NCBI RefSeq assembly: GCF_008727755.1
Contig: NZ_CP044231.1
Coordinates: forward strand, 620,001-684,000
Reading direction: 5' to 3'
Length of the DNA: 64,000 nucleotides
DNA from: Microbacterium caowuchunii
GTDB taxonomy: Bacteria; Actinomycetota; Actinomycetes; Actinomycetales; Microbacteriaceae
Below, in pieces: positions 17,114-25,628 of this stretch (the first letter of the stretch is position 1; every line of letters begins with the position of its first letter). The notes below the pieces were generated by a model. The model saw only the letters and a list, made by a program, of their open reading frames with translations, was not told the origin of the DNA and searched no databases. The position numbers were made by a program, and so were the translations under genes.

Positions 17114-18550
17114 TTGACACCCGATAATCCCCAGGCTGAGACCGCTCTCACGCGACGCTCCAGCCGGCGCCAGGCCGCGCCCCAGGCCCCGGCGCGGAAG
17201 CCCGAAGTCATGGTGAAACCCGCCGAGCGTCGTACCCGCACGTCCGGATCGCTTCCCGCCACGGTGTGGAGCGCCCGCAACGACGTGAAGCCGACGGAGG
17301 AGACGGGTGCCGCCGAGGCGCGCTCGGTCGCAGCCCTTCCGCTCGATCGCCCTGACACGCCCGCGCCGGCGACGGGTATGGTCCCCCTGACGCGCAAGCA
17401 GGCGCGCGAGCAGAGCCTCCGGCGGGCAGCAGCCGCCGCGGTGGCCGCCGAGACCGCCAAGTCCGCCGCGGGGTCCGTCCCCGACGCGACGCCCATCGAC
17501 GTGGCCCTCAGCGCCATCGACGATGCTCCTGCGGAACTCCCCGTCGTCGACCTCGTCGAGGTCGCCGTGGCCGGTGACGCGGGCGACGCCGCAGGGACGG
17601 CCGAACTGCACGTCGCGACCGCTGATGAGGTCTTCACCGACGCGGTGCTCGCCGACGAGGACGTCGCGCACACGGTCGTCGACGAGTTCGAGGCCGCCGC
17701 CAAACTCTTCTCGTTCACCGGAGAGACCCCGATCCAGGTCGCGGCCGCGGCGATCGAGGAGGAGCTTCCGGTATCCGAGGTGACCTTGACGGTTGCCGAT
17801 CAGCCCCGCAAGCGGCGTTTCGCCGGCTCATCATTCAAGCGGGTGACGGCAGCCTCCGCCTCGGTCGGCGCGATGGGCATCGTGGGACTGCTCGCGATCG
17901 GGATGACCACCCCCGCCGAAGCGGTCTCGGGTGCCGGCACGCGCGTCGCCACCTCCGACCTCGCGCTGACGTCCACCTCCTCGCCGTCGGTCTCGAAGGA
18001 CGAGATCCAGGCGTACGTCGCTCCCGCGGATGCGCAGACGCTCGCCCTGGACCGGAGCGTGTACTCGACCGCCTCGACCGCGCAGATCGCGGCCGCTGAA
18101 GGGATCAGCCACTACTCGAACTTCTTCAGCAACAACGCGAACGCCGCCATCCAGTGGCCGTTCGCCGTGGGGGTCTCGATCAGCTACGGCTTCGGCACGC
18201 GGAGCGGGACCATGCACAACGGGCTCGACTTCACCCCGGGCGCCGGAGCCCACGTCCAGTCGATCGCCGACGGTACCGTGCGCATCGCAACCGAGAGCGG
18301 CGGCGGGTACGGCGTGATGGTGATCGTCGACCACATCATCGACGGCGAGCTCATCTCTTCGCGGTACGGTCACATGCAGTACGGCTCCCTGCAGGTGAAG
18401 ACGGGGGATACCGTGAAGGTGGGGCAGATGCTCGGCTTGGTGGGCGACACCGGTCATTCGTTCGGCGCGCACCTGCACTTCGAACTCCTCCAGAACGGCA
18501 CCACCCCCATCGACCCGCTGTCCTGGTTGCGCACTCACGCGGGCGGCTGA
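17114..18550 (+). CDS. M23 family metallopeptidase with long N-terminal region
   Basis: Cell-wall hydrolase of 478 residues from a TTG start. Residues 1-230 are Ala/Glu/Thr-rich with no recognisable domain. A basic stretch (RKRRF) then precedes a hydrophobic segment (VGAMGIVGLLAIGMTTPAEA), acting as an internal signal-anchor. The LytM/M23 domain occupies the last 130 residues, with HNGLDF and GAHLHFEL supplying zinc ligands. It probably cleaves peptidoglycan cross-links. The long Ala-rich head is unusual for this family. The 184-bp upstream gap holds a possible promoter (TATGAATTCGTTATCTTC) but no clear riboswitch. Confidence 0.85.
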   Translation: MTPDNPQAETALTRRSSRRQAAPQAPARKPEVMVKPAERRTRTSGSLPATVWSARNDVKPTEETGAAEARSVAALPLDRPDTPAPATGMVPLTRKQAREQSLRRAAAAAVAAETAKSAAGSVPDATPIDVALSAIDDAPAELPVVDLVEVAVAGDAGDAAGTAELHVATADEVFTDAVLADEDVAHTVVDEFEAAAKLFSFTGETPIQVAAAAIEEELPVSEVTLTVADQPRKRRFAGSSFKRVTAASASVGAMGIVGLLAIGMTTPAEAVSGAGTRVATSDLALTSTSSPSVSKDEIQAYVAPADAQTLALDRSVYSTASTAQIAAAEGISHYSNFFSNNANAAIQWPFAVGVSISYGFGTRSGTMHNGLDFTPGAGAHVQSIADGTVRIATESGGGYGVMVIVDHIIDGELISSRYGHMQYGSLQVKTGDTVKVGQMLGLVGDTGHSFGAHLHFELLQNGTTPIDPLSWLRTHAGG

Positions 18551-18621
18551 GAGCCCTGGTTTCACGGGGGCCTCAAGCTCTGATATTCTTTTCTGGTTGC
18601 CCGGATTCCGGTCCGGGTATC

Positions 18622-18693
18622 GCCCCGATAGCTCAGTGGCAGAGCACTTCCATGGTAAGGAAGGGGTCGTCAGTTCAATCCTGACTCGGGGCT
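18622..18693 (+). tRNA. tRNA-Thr (anticodon GGT)
   Basis: Acceptor GCCCCGA pairs with TCGGGGC (18686-18692). The anticodon stem CTTCC/GGAAG encloses ATGGTAA, giving GGT. The T-arm contains GTTCAATCC. CCA is not encoded. Confidence 0.95.
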
Positions 18694-18724
18694 CGCAGTA
18701 TCCGTCACAACCCGGATGCCGTGC

Positions 18725-18798
18725 GGCAGGGTAGCTCAGTTGGTGAGAGCGCACGACTCATAATCGTGAGGTCGCGGGTTCAAGCCCCGCTCCTGCTA
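18725..18798 (+). tRNA. tRNA-Met (anticodon CAT)
   Basis: Acceptor GGCAGGG pairs with TCCTGCT (18791-18797) with G-T pairs at both ends. The anticodon stem CACGA/TCGTG encloses CTCATAA, giving CAT. Features fit elongator tRNA-Met; a tRNA-Ile with modified C34 is less likely beside tRNA-Thr. Confidence 0.92.
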
Positions 18799-18804
18799 CA
18801 GATG

Positions 18805-18832
18805 AAAACCCCCGGGCATCCCGGGGGTTTTT
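18805..18832 (+). terminator. intrinsic terminator of the tRNA-Thr/tRNA-Met unit
   Basis: Stem AAAACCCCCGGG / CCCGGGGGTTTT with a 3-base loop, ending in a T run: a textbook intrinsic terminator. Confidence 0.93.
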
Positions 18833-18979
18833 GCGTTGCTGCGCGACTCCCGGACCATCATGATCCTGCCCGGCGAGTCCGAGGTCATGGATCGATCCGC
18901 GGCGCGCGCTGCGAGGGGGAGAGGCTGGGGCGCGAACGGTGACGCCCGACGCGCATGCCTCTCACCGGGTCTCTGCAGG

Positions 18980-19360
18980 TCAGCCCGACGTGCTGTGGCG
19001 CGGCAGTTGCTGAAGTGTCCAGGTGTTCCCGTCGGGATCGTCGAACGTGACGAAGCGGCCCCAGGCCTGTTCGTCGACGCCCCTCGCCTCGACGTCCACC
19101 TCGCGGAGCTGTGCGAGGGCAGCATCCGCATCCGGAACGACGACCTGGATCGTGTCCTGCCGACCCGGTTCGAGGGTGATGCCGAGTCCGTCGCCGAAGG
19201 CGATGGAGCACGCAGATCCGGGCGGAGTCATCTGCACGAAGCGGAGTCCGTCGTACGGCACCTGGTCGTGGTCGGCGTGGAAACCGATCTTCAGGTAGAA
19301 GTCCTTCGCCCGGTCGACATCGCTCACCGGGACGAAGATGAGCTCGATCTTCCAGTCCAT
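18980..19360 (-). CDS. VOC (glyoxalase/bleomycin resistance) family protein
   Basis: A 126-residue single-module vicinal-oxygen-chelate protein: MDWKIELIFVPVSDVDRAKDFY start, FHADHDQVPYDGLRFVQMTPPGSACSIAFG, and the C-terminal GRFVTFDDPDGNTWTLQQLP with the conserved metal-ligand glutamate replaced or shifted. ATG at 19360 is preferred over the GTG one codon upstream because AGGAGGAGG is well placed. The substrate is unknown. It is the first gene after the tRNA pair and divergent from the LysM-like gene. Confidence 0.87.
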   Translation of the reverse strand: MDWKIELIFVPVSDVDRAKDFYLKIGFHADHDQVPYDGLRFVQMTPPGSACSIAFGDGLGITLEPGRQDTIQVVVPDADAALAQLREVDVEARGVDEQAWGRFVTFDDPDGNTWTLQQLPRHSTSG

Positions 19361-19441
19361 CACGCCCTCCTCCTGGCCGGCGTAGGCACCCGACCACGGT
19401 CGACGCTACGCGCGGGGTCGGACATCGCGGCATACCCCGCG

Positions 19442-19939
19442 GTGGTCTCGGTCGTCGCCGCGGCGCAGTCCGTCGGCGGCAACGCCGCGCTCCTGCTCGA
19501 CGCCCCGCAGGCTGTCGCCGCGACCGACCCGAGCACGATGCCCGACCTGCCGGACGGGTACGTCGATCTCGGCGAGGGCGTGGCGATCCCCGCGGGCGGC
19601 CCCGGCGATTGCGTGTCGACGACGTGGATCAACATCACGAAGGAGGACGGGGAGCCCTGGAACGTCCGTCTCCTCGGGGCCGACCTCGTGGACATGGGGC
19701 CGCGCGAGTTCGCGGTCGGCGAGGTCGGTTACTCGGCGGACGGTCGCATCGCCGCGTACACCGTGGCCGCGGGCGATTCCCCGTGGGCGATCGGCGACCG
19801 ATTCTGCTTCGCGAACGGCAACGCGATCCCGCTCATGAACGGCCACCGCGGTTACGAGGCGATCCAGCCGGGAGAGGTCCTCGTGCTCGACCCGGTGGCC
19901 GTTCCGGGGTTCGAGTACCACTACCCGTACGAGGAATGA
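19442..19939 (+). CDS. LysM-like secreted or degraded protein
   Basis: Up to 165 residues from a weakly supported GTG at 19442; ATG at 19539 is an alternative, and neither has a good Shine-Dalgarno. The C-terminal part looks like a LysM module: YTVAAGDSPWAIGDRFCFANGNAIPLMNG, ending IQPGEVLVLDP. The N-terminal segment is hydrophobic but lacks the positive charges of a signal peptide, so the true 5' end may be missing. It could bind peptidoglycan if exported. Confidence 0.5.
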   Translation: MVSVVAAAQSVGGNAALLLDAPQAVAATDPSTMPDLPDGYVDLGEGVAIPAGGPGDCVSTTWINITKEDGEPWNVRLLGADLVDMGPREFAVGEVGYSADGRIAAYTVAAGDSPWAIGDRFCFANGNAIPLMNGHRGYEAIQPGEVLVLDPVAVPGFEYHYPYEE

Positions 19940-19988
19940 CCCATGGCGCGTCGGGTGGGCCGCCCCCTCGGTGCCCGTTCAGCAGGTG

Positions 19989-20717
19989 TCAGAGCGAGCG
20001 GGTCTCGCCGCCGTCGGCGCGGAGGTTCTGCCCGGTGATGTAGGCCGATTCGTCGCTCGCGAGGAATCGGATGACCCGAGCCAGTTCGGCCGTGCTCTGC
20101 GCGCGGCGCAGCGGAATGCCCGTCGTCCACTCGGCCGGGACGGATGCCGGGTCGTCCTTCGTGAAGCCGGGGAGGACGTTGTTCATGCGGATGCCCTGCG
20201 GGCCGTACTCGGTCGCGTACAGCTTGGTGAACGACGCGAGCGCGGCACGAAGCGTCACCGACACGGGGAACGACGCGGACGGCTCCAGGGCGCCCGCCGT
20301 GGACACGTTGACGATGGTTCCGCCGCCGGCAGCGAGCAGGTGTGGCGTCGCGAGCCGCGCCATCCGCACCACGTTCAGCAGGTAGAGGTCGACGCCCGCG
20401 AGCCACTCCTCATCCGTGATGTCCAGCAGAGGGCCACGGGCGGCGTGACCGCTGCTGTTGACGACCGTGTCGATGCGTCCGAACCGGGAGATCGCGAGGT
20501 CTACCGTGGCGCGGAGGTCGTCGACGTCGGTGTTCGACCCGTCCACACCCGCGCCGCCCAGGGACTCCGCCAGCTCCCGACCGCGACCGGAGGGGGAGAG
20601 GGCGACGACGTGGTAGTCGTTCGCCGCGAACTCCCGTACACAGGCGGCGCCGATACCGGAGCCGGCGCCGACGATGATGGCGACCTTCTCGGATCCGGGT
20701 GCGGGGGATTCAGACAT
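19989..20717 (-). CDS. atypical short-chain dehydrogenase/reductase
   Basis: A 242-residue Rossmann protein with an NAD(P) motif GAGSGIGAACVREF (18-31) and a VNSSGHAARGP loop. The catalytic region is unusual: Ser139 is present, but the following stretch SASFPVSVTLRAALASFTK has no tyrosine in the Tyr-x-x-x-Lys position and Arg replaces the lysine. The C-terminal RMNNVLPGF and ITGQNLRADGG are normal. It overlaps the start of the TetR gene by 8 bp and so forms an operon with it. It may be a non-classical reductase or a binding protein. Confidence 0.83.
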   Translation of the reverse strand: MSESPAPGSEKVAIIVGAGSGIGAACVREFAANDYHVVALSPSGRGRELAESLGGAGVDGSNTDVDDLRATVDLAISRFGRIDTVVNSSGHAARGPLLDITDEEWLAGVDLYLLNVVRMARLATPHLLAAGGGTIVNVSTAGALEPSASFPVSVTLRAALASFTKLYATEYGPQGIRMNNVLPGFTKDDPASVPAEWTTGIPLRRAQSTAELARVIRFLASDESAYITGQNLRADGGETRSL

Positions 20718-21342
20718 TCGTGTACTCCTTCAGGCGAGCGGAAACGAGGGATTCGAGCGCGTCCGCGGCGAGGTCGGCGTACCGTGCGAGGTCCACCTCG
20801 TCGCCGGCCGCCGCGGCGGCGCGGAAGCCGTCGGTCAGGGCGCGCCCGAGGGTGGCGAGGTCGCGGGCGAGCTCTGCGGCGACCTCTTCCGGTGCGTCGG
20901 GGAACGCGCCCTGCAACCTCGTCACCACGAATCGGAACATCTCCTCGCGGATGCCGAGGTAGCGCTGACGGGCCAGATTATCGGTCAGGCGTCTCTCGAA
21001 CGCGAAGACGAGGCCGATGCTCCAGAACGCCGCTGCGGGGTCGGTCGAGGTCGCCGAGGCGGCGGCCGAACTGCCGATCGTGCGTCGCAGGAACCCCCGG
21101 ACATCGGTGATGGTGGAGTGCGTCTGCTGCCAGACGTCGAAGCAGTAGTCGAGCAACTCGACGAACAGCTGCTCCTTGTTCTGAAAGTGCCAGTAGACGG
21201 ACCCGATGGGCAGTTTCGAGGCGCGCGCCACGTCGGCCATGGTCGTGCCTTCGTAGCCCGCCTCGAGCGCCCGCTCCAGCACCGCCTCGAGGATCGCGCG
21301 CTTCGACGCCGCCGACGTATGGTGCTCGTTCCGTCTCGCCAC
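20710..21342 (-). CDS. TetR family regulator, probable controller of the mhp-type operon
   Basis: A 210-residue repressor with an N-terminal helix-turn-helix: RAILEAVLERALEAGYEGTTMADVARASKLPIGSVYWHFQNKEQLF. The C-terminal ligand domain (residues 60-205) is not informative. It is transcribed away from the aromatic operon, with a 211-bp shared promoter region containing TTCTAGA repeats. By family precedent it would release DNA when a pathway substrate or CoA thioester binds. It is co-transcribed with the atypical SDR. Confidence 0.88.
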   Translation of the reverse strand: MARRNEHHTSAASKRAILEAVLERALEAGYEGTTMADVARASKLPIGSVYWHFQNKEQLFVELLDYCFDVWQQTHSTITDVRGFLRRTIGSSAAASATSTDPAAAFWSIGLVFAFERRLTDNLARQRYLGIREEMFRFVVTRLQGAFPDAPEEVAAELARDLATLGRALTDGFRAAAAAGDEVDLARYADLAADALESLVSARLKEYTNV

Positions 21343-21394
21343 CTTCGTGCCTCCTTGCGCTCCGGGTCGCGTCCACCGCCGATCGGACGTGCAT

Positions 21395-21454
21395 TTGACA
21401 TTGACCGGTGTTCGGAGTGATCATAGCAACCCGTTCTAGAAGCACCGTTCTAGA
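21395..21454. promoter_or_regulatory. promoter and TetR-type operator of the aromatic operon
   Basis: A perfect -35 TTGACA (21395-21400) lies 17 bp before TGATCA (21418-21423). Just downstream, CCGTTCTAGA occurs twice (21431-21440 and 21445-21454), and the copies also form inverted TCTAGAA/TTCTAGA half-sites. The placement at the likely start site suits repression by the divergent TetR. Confidence 0.6.
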
Positions 21455-21553
21455 GGTTTTATTCAGGATGCGACCGTGACCCGGCCCGCATCCGCACCCG
21501 GCGGAGCGCGCAAAGCTGCCGATCCGCCCGATCCCGTAGACAGAGAGGCCTCC

Positions 21554-22930
21554 GTGAGGATCACCGACCACATCGCCAATTCGAAGATGAGCGGGCTGCA
21601 GATTCGCGCCGTCATCATCTCGATCTTCCTCATCGTGCTGGACGGCTACGACGTCGCCCTCACGTCCTTCTCGGCCCCCTACCTCCAGCAGGGCTTCGGG
21701 GTCTCCAAGACCGAGCTCGGTCTGGTGATGTCCGGCGCCCTCATCGGCATGCTCATCGGATCGATCCTCATCGCGCCGCTGGCCGACCGCATCGGACGCC
21801 GCAACATGGGCGTCATCGCCACGTCGACCATCGCGGTCGGGATGTTCATCGGACCGTTCGCCACGGCCGAAATGGGAACGGGACTCCTCGTCCTCAGCCG
21901 CATCCTCACCGGCGTCGGCGTGGGCGCCCTCGTCTCGGTGGTGGGCGTCATCATCTCCGAGTACACCGGCAAGCGCGTCTACCCGATCGTCATGGGCGTC
22001 TACGCCGCCGCGATCAACATCGGCGGCCTCCTCGGTGCGACCCTCGTCGGCCCGTTGCTCGCCACCTACGGTTGGCAGTTCGGATGGTGGGTCGGTTTCG
22101 TCCTCAGCGCGTTGGCTGCGGTTCTGACCTTCGCGCTGCTGCCCGAGTCCATCACCTGGCTCGCCGCCGGGCGTCGCCGCGACTCGCTCGAGCGTCTCAA
22201 CGGCCTCCTGGGCAAGATGGGTCAGCCGGCCCTCGACGAGCTGCCGCCCACCGAGACGGTTCGCGTCGTGAAGGCGAAGGGCGCCGTGCGTACCGTCTTC
22301 ACCGGCCGCACGGGGTTCTACACGGTGCTGATGATGGTCGGCTTCATCGCCTACATGGTCAGCTTCTACTTCATGACGAACTGGGCCCCCACGTCGGTCG
22401 CCACAGCCGGCGGGGATCCCGCTCTCGCGCCGCAGCTGGTCGCCGCCTTCAGCCTCGGCGGAATCCTCGGCACGGTCTGCTTCGGCCTCATCGCCGGCAA
22501 GGCCAACCTCCGCGTGCTGACCGCGGTGGTCCTGGTGCTCGCCACGATCACCCTCTCGGTGTTCGGCCTCATCGGGCCGAACATGCCCACCGCCTGGTGG
22601 ACGCTGTGCCTCGCGTCGTTCTTCGTCTGCGCCGGGTCGGCCGGGTTCTACACGATCATCCCCAAGCTGTACCCGACGCTCGCCCGCTCCACCGGCTACG
22701 GCATCGTCATCGGTGTGGGACGCTTCGGCGGGATCGCTGCCCCGATCCTCGGCGGCGCGGCCTTCGACTCCGGCATGAGCATGGGAACCGCCTTCACGCT
22801 GTTCTCGCTGCCGATGCTGCTCGCAGCCGTACTCCTGGTGGTCCTCCACATCGCCACCAAGCGCGCCGATGCCCGTGACGCACTGGCTGCGAAGCAGGCG
22901 CAGACGCGCCGCGCCCGCGCTTCGGTGTGA
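21554..22930 (+). CDS. MFS aromatic acid transporter (AAHS-like)
   Basis: A 458-residue importer with 12 predicted spans, first gene of the catabolic operon. TM1 carries IFLIVLDGYDVALTSFSAPYLQQ, matching the DGYD/DGFD signature of the aromatic acid:H+ symporters (BenK, PcaK, MhpT types). The loop 2-3 motif is LADRIGRRNMGVIA. The start at 21554 (GTG with AGAGAGG 5 bases upstream) gives the family N-terminus; an upstream GTG at 21476 would add 26 Pro/Ala-rich residues. It probably imports the phenylpropanoid substrate. Confidence 0.87.
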   Translation: MRITDHIANSKMSGLQIRAVIISIFLIVLDGYDVALTSFSAPYLQQGFGVSKTELGLVMSGALIGMLIGSILIAPLADRIGRRNMGVIATSTIAVGMFIGPFATAEMGTGLLVLSRILTGVGVGALVSVVGVIISEYTGKRVYPIVMGVYAAAINIGGLLGATLVGPLLATYGWQFGWWVGFVLSALAAVLTFALLPESITWLAAGRRRDSLERLNGLLGKMGQPALDELPPTETVRVVKAKGAVRTVFTGRTGFYTVLMMVGFIAYMVSFYFMTNWAPTSVATAGGDPALAPQLVAAFSLGGILGTVCFGLIAGKANLRVLTAVVLVLATITLSVFGLIGPNMPTAWWTLCLASFFVCAGSAGFYTIIPKLYPTLARSTGYGIVIGVGRFGGIAAPILGGAAFDSGMSMGTAFTLFSLPMLLAAVLLVVLHIATKRADARDALAAKQAQTRRARASV

Positions 22931-22997
22931 CCCGGACTCCTCAACCCCCCCAGATAACGAACGCCGGCGTTCTCGTCGGCCTATGAAGGGAACAGCA

Positions 22998-23933
22998 ATG
23001 TCGCTTGCCGTCGCAGCACTCTCCCACGCGCCGTCCTTCGGCAACGTCGACCCCGGTGGTACGACGTTCGCCGAGATCAACGAGGCCATCGACGAGGTCA
23101 GGACCTTCGTCGACGAGTTCGACCCCGAGGCGATCGTCGTCTTCGGGCCGGACCACTTCAACGGTCAGCTGTACTCGAACATCTCACCGTGGGTCGTCGG
23201 AGCCCAGGCCGAGGGCATCGGCGACTATGGGACGACCGAGGGCCCGATCCCCGTGGACTCGGAGATCGCCCGCGAGTTGCACGCACGCGTGCTCGAGCAG
23301 GGCATCGAGATCGGGCGTTCGGAGCGCATGAAGGTCGACCACGGCGTCATGCAGCCGGTGAACTTCCTCTTCGGGCTGGAGCTCTCGCGCCCGATCGTGC
23401 CGGTGTTCGTGAACTCCCTCGGCCACCCGCTGACGCCGATGTACCGCGTCCGCGAGATGGGTGAGGCCTTCGGCAAGGCGGCGCAGGCCATGGACAAGCG
23501 TGTGCTGTTCATGGCGTCGGGCGGCATCTCGCACGACCCGCCGATCCCGCGCTGGGAGGGTGCGCCCGGCACCCTGATGGAGCGCCTCATCGACTACGCG
23601 CCGACCCGCGAGGAGCGACTCGCTCGCGAGAACGCGATCGTGACGTCGATCCAGAAGATCGCCGATGGCGAGGGCTCCAGCGATCCGCTGAACGAGGAGT
23701 GGGACACCCTGCTGCTCGACACCTTCCGCTCCGGAGACCTCTCCCCGGTGGACGCGTGGGACAACGGATGGTTCCTGGCGGAGGGCGGATCGGCCGCGCA
23801 CGAGATGCGCAGCTGGATCGCCGCGTACGCCGCACTGTCGACCGCGGGCGCGTACGAGTTCCCGGTGGACCGGTACTGGGCGGTCCGCGGCTGGGCTGCC
23901 GGTTTCGCCGTGCAGGCGGCGCGCACAGCATGA
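22998..23933 (+). CDS. mhpB: 2,3-dihydroxyphenylpropionate 1,2-dioxygenase
   Basis: Class III extradiol (LigB-type) ring-cleavage dioxygenase of 311 residues. MSLAVAALSHAPSFGN carries the first iron-ligand histidine; VVFGPDHFNGQLYSNISPW, MKVDHGVMQPVNFLFG and FMASGGISHDPPIP are the other family blocks. It opens the catechol ring by meta-cleavage to 2-hydroxy-6-oxonona-2,4-dienedioate. A ribosome site GAAGGGAAC precedes the ATG. Its stop overlaps the hydrolase start by 4 bases. Confidence 0.93.
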   Translation: MSLAVAALSHAPSFGNVDPGGTTFAEINEAIDEVRTFVDEFDPEAIVVFGPDHFNGQLYSNISPWVVGAQAEGIGDYGTTEGPIPVDSEIARELHARVLEQGIEIGRSERMKVDHGVMQPVNFLFGLELSRPIVPVFVNSLGHPLTPMYRVREMGEAFGKAAQAMDKRVLFMASGGISHDPPIPRWEGAPGTLMERLIDYAPTREERLARENAIVTSIQKIADGEGSSDPLNEEWDTLLLDTFRSGDLSPVDAWDNGWFLAEGGSAAHEMRSWIAAYAALSTAGAYEFPVDRYWAVRGWAAGFAVQAARTA

Positions 23934-24805
23934 GCCGGTTGGTCACCTTCTGGGAGGCGATCGCGGACCTCCCGCACCGCCTGCACTTCGTCGAGGTCGG
24001 GCCGTGGCGCACGCGCGTGCTCGAGATCGGCACGGGTGACGAGGTCGTCGTGCTCGCCAACGGCACGAGCGGGCACATCGAGGCGTGGACCCAGAACGTC
24101 CGCGCTCTCGTGGAGGCCGGCTACCGGGTCATCGGGTACGACTACCCGGGGCACGGCTACACCACCCTCACCGACCACGATCTCGAGATCCCCGAGTACG
24201 AGGAGCACCTGATCGGTCTCCTCGACGCCCTGGGCCTCGACCGGGTGCACCTGGCGGGAGAATCGCTCGGCGGCTGGATCGCGGTGAAGTTCGCCGCTCA
24301 CCACCCCGAGCGCCTCCGCTCGGTCATCCTCAGCGCGCCCGGCGGGCGCGTGGTGGGGGAGCAGAAGGTCGACAAGGCCCAGTCGGTGAGCACGCAGGCC
24401 GTCACCGAGCCCACGTTCGAGAACGTCAAGCGACGCCTCCAGGTCGTGATACACGACCCGGAGAACATCACCGACGAGCTCGTGAACGTCCGTCGGGCGA
24501 TCTACAGCCAGGACCCGACGGGCGTCAACATGGCGCACATCTCGGTGCTGCGTCAGCCCGAAACCCGCTGGCGCAACCGCGTCACCGATGAGGACTTCGC
24601 CGCCGTCGGCGTCCCCGCGCTCTTCGTATGGACGGACAACGAGCCCACCGGCGACCCCGACGAGGGTCGTCGCCTGGCCGGACTCATCCCGCGGGGCGAG
24701 TTCCTCCTGGTCGAAGGCGCCGCGCACTGGCCGCAGTGGGAGGGCGCGGAGACCTTCAACGCTGCCGCGGTGGACTTCCTCAAGCGCAACGGAGAACAGC
24801 CATGA
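23930..24805 (+). CDS. mhpC: meta-cleavage product hydrolase (2-hydroxy-6-oxonona-2,4-dienedioate hydrolase)
   Basis: Alpha/beta hydrolase of 291 residues that splits the C-C bond of the ring-opened product, releasing succinate and 2-hydroxypenta-2,4-dienoate. The nucleophile elbow LAGESLGGWIAVKFAAHHPERL places Ser112. YDYPGHGYT, and the C-terminal GAAHWPQWEGAETFN with the catalytic His, fit the MhpC/BphD family. The ATGA overlap with mhpB and the position next to mhpD support the role. The exact side chain of the substrate is inferred. Confidence 0.9.
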   Translation: MSRLVTFWEAIADLPHRLHFVEVGPWRTRVLEIGTGDEVVVLANGTSGHIEAWTQNVRALVEAGYRVIGYDYPGHGYTTLTDHDLEIPEYEEHLIGLLDALGLDRVHLAGESLGGWIAVKFAAHHPERLRSVILSAPGGRVVGEQKVDKAQSVSTQAVTEPTFENVKRRLQVVIHDPENITDELVNVRRAIYSQDPTGVNMAHISVLRQPETRWRNRVTDEDFAAVGVPALFVWTDNEPTGDPDEGRRLAGLIPRGEFLLVEGAAHWPQWEGAETFNAAAVDFLKRNGEQP

Positions 24806-25626
24806 CCGAACAGAACGACAGCGCCACGACGCAGCCGACCGCGCCGGAGACCATCCGTGCGATCGCCCGCGAGCTGCACGACGCCCGCGTCGGCGTCTAC
24901 ACCGTCCCCTACGTGAGCCCGCGCCTCCCCGAGCGCGACCTCGACGCCGCCTACGCGATCTCGGCCGAGTTCGCGCAGCTGCGCGAGCGCGAGCTGGGGG
25001 TGCGGCCGGTCGGTCGCAAGGTGGGTCTCACCAACCCGCTCGTGCAGGCCCGCGTCGGCGTCTTCGAGCCCGACTACGGGATCATCCACGACGACATGGT
25101 CTTCGCGTCCGGCGTCGTGCTCCCCGCGTCGCGGTACAACCGCCTGCTGATCGAGGCCGAGGTGGCCTTCGTCCTGAAGGACGACATCCTCGAGGCGACG
25201 CCCGAGGCGATCATCGCGGCGATCGACTACGTCACGCCCGCGTTCGAGATCGTCGACTTCCGCTACGACGGCAGCGTCGGCCAGATCGTCGACACGATCG
25301 CCGACAACGCCGGATGCAGTGGCGTCGTGCTCGGCGAGGAGAAGCACCCCTACGGATCGGTCGATCTCACCGAGGTCGAGATGGTGATCACCGGTGGCGG
25401 CGAGGAGATCACCCGCGGCGTCGGCAGCAACGTGCTGGGCGACCCGATCAACGCGATCCAGTGGCTCGCCGAGACGGCGATCCGCACCGGCCAGCCGCTG
25501 CGCGCCGGAGAGGTCCTGCTGTCCGGGTCCATCGGCTATATCGAGCCGTGGCCCGCGGACGTCGAGTGCGTCGCCACGATCAGCGGTCTCGGCCGCGTCG
25601 TCGCGACCGTGGATTCGGAGAAGTGA
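24802..25626 (+). CDS. mhpD: 2-keto-4-pentenoate hydratase
   Basis: Adds water to 2-hydroxypenta-2,4-dienoate to give 4-hydroxy-2-oxovalerate. The 274 residues show the fumarylacetoacetase-fold signatures VGRKVGLTNPLVQARVGVFEPDYGIIHDDM, IEAEVAFVLKDDI (metal-binding Glu pair) and FEIVDFRY. Starts at ATG 24802, overlapping the mhpC stop. It is followed after 2 bp by the NTF2-like gene. Confidence 0.92.
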   Translation: MTEQNDSATTQPTAPETIRAIARELHDARVGVYTVPYVSPRLPERDLDAAYAISAEFAQLRERELGVRPVGRKVGLTNPLVQARVGVFEPDYGIIHDDMVFASGVVLPASRYNRLLIEAEVAFVLKDDILEATPEAIIAAIDYVTPAFEIVDFRYDGSVGQIVDTIADNAGCSGVVLGEEKHPYGSVDLTEVEMVITGGGEEITRGVGSNVLGDPINAIQWLAETAIRTGQPLRAGEVLLSGSIGYIEPWPADVECVATISGLGRVVATVDSEK

Positions 25627-25628
25627 CG

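Noticed and set aside
18725..18798. tRNA-Met as a phage or ICE attachment site for the accessory region
   Set aside because: No copy of the tRNA 3' end was seen near 62-63 kb and no integrase, excisionase or transposase gene is present in the window.
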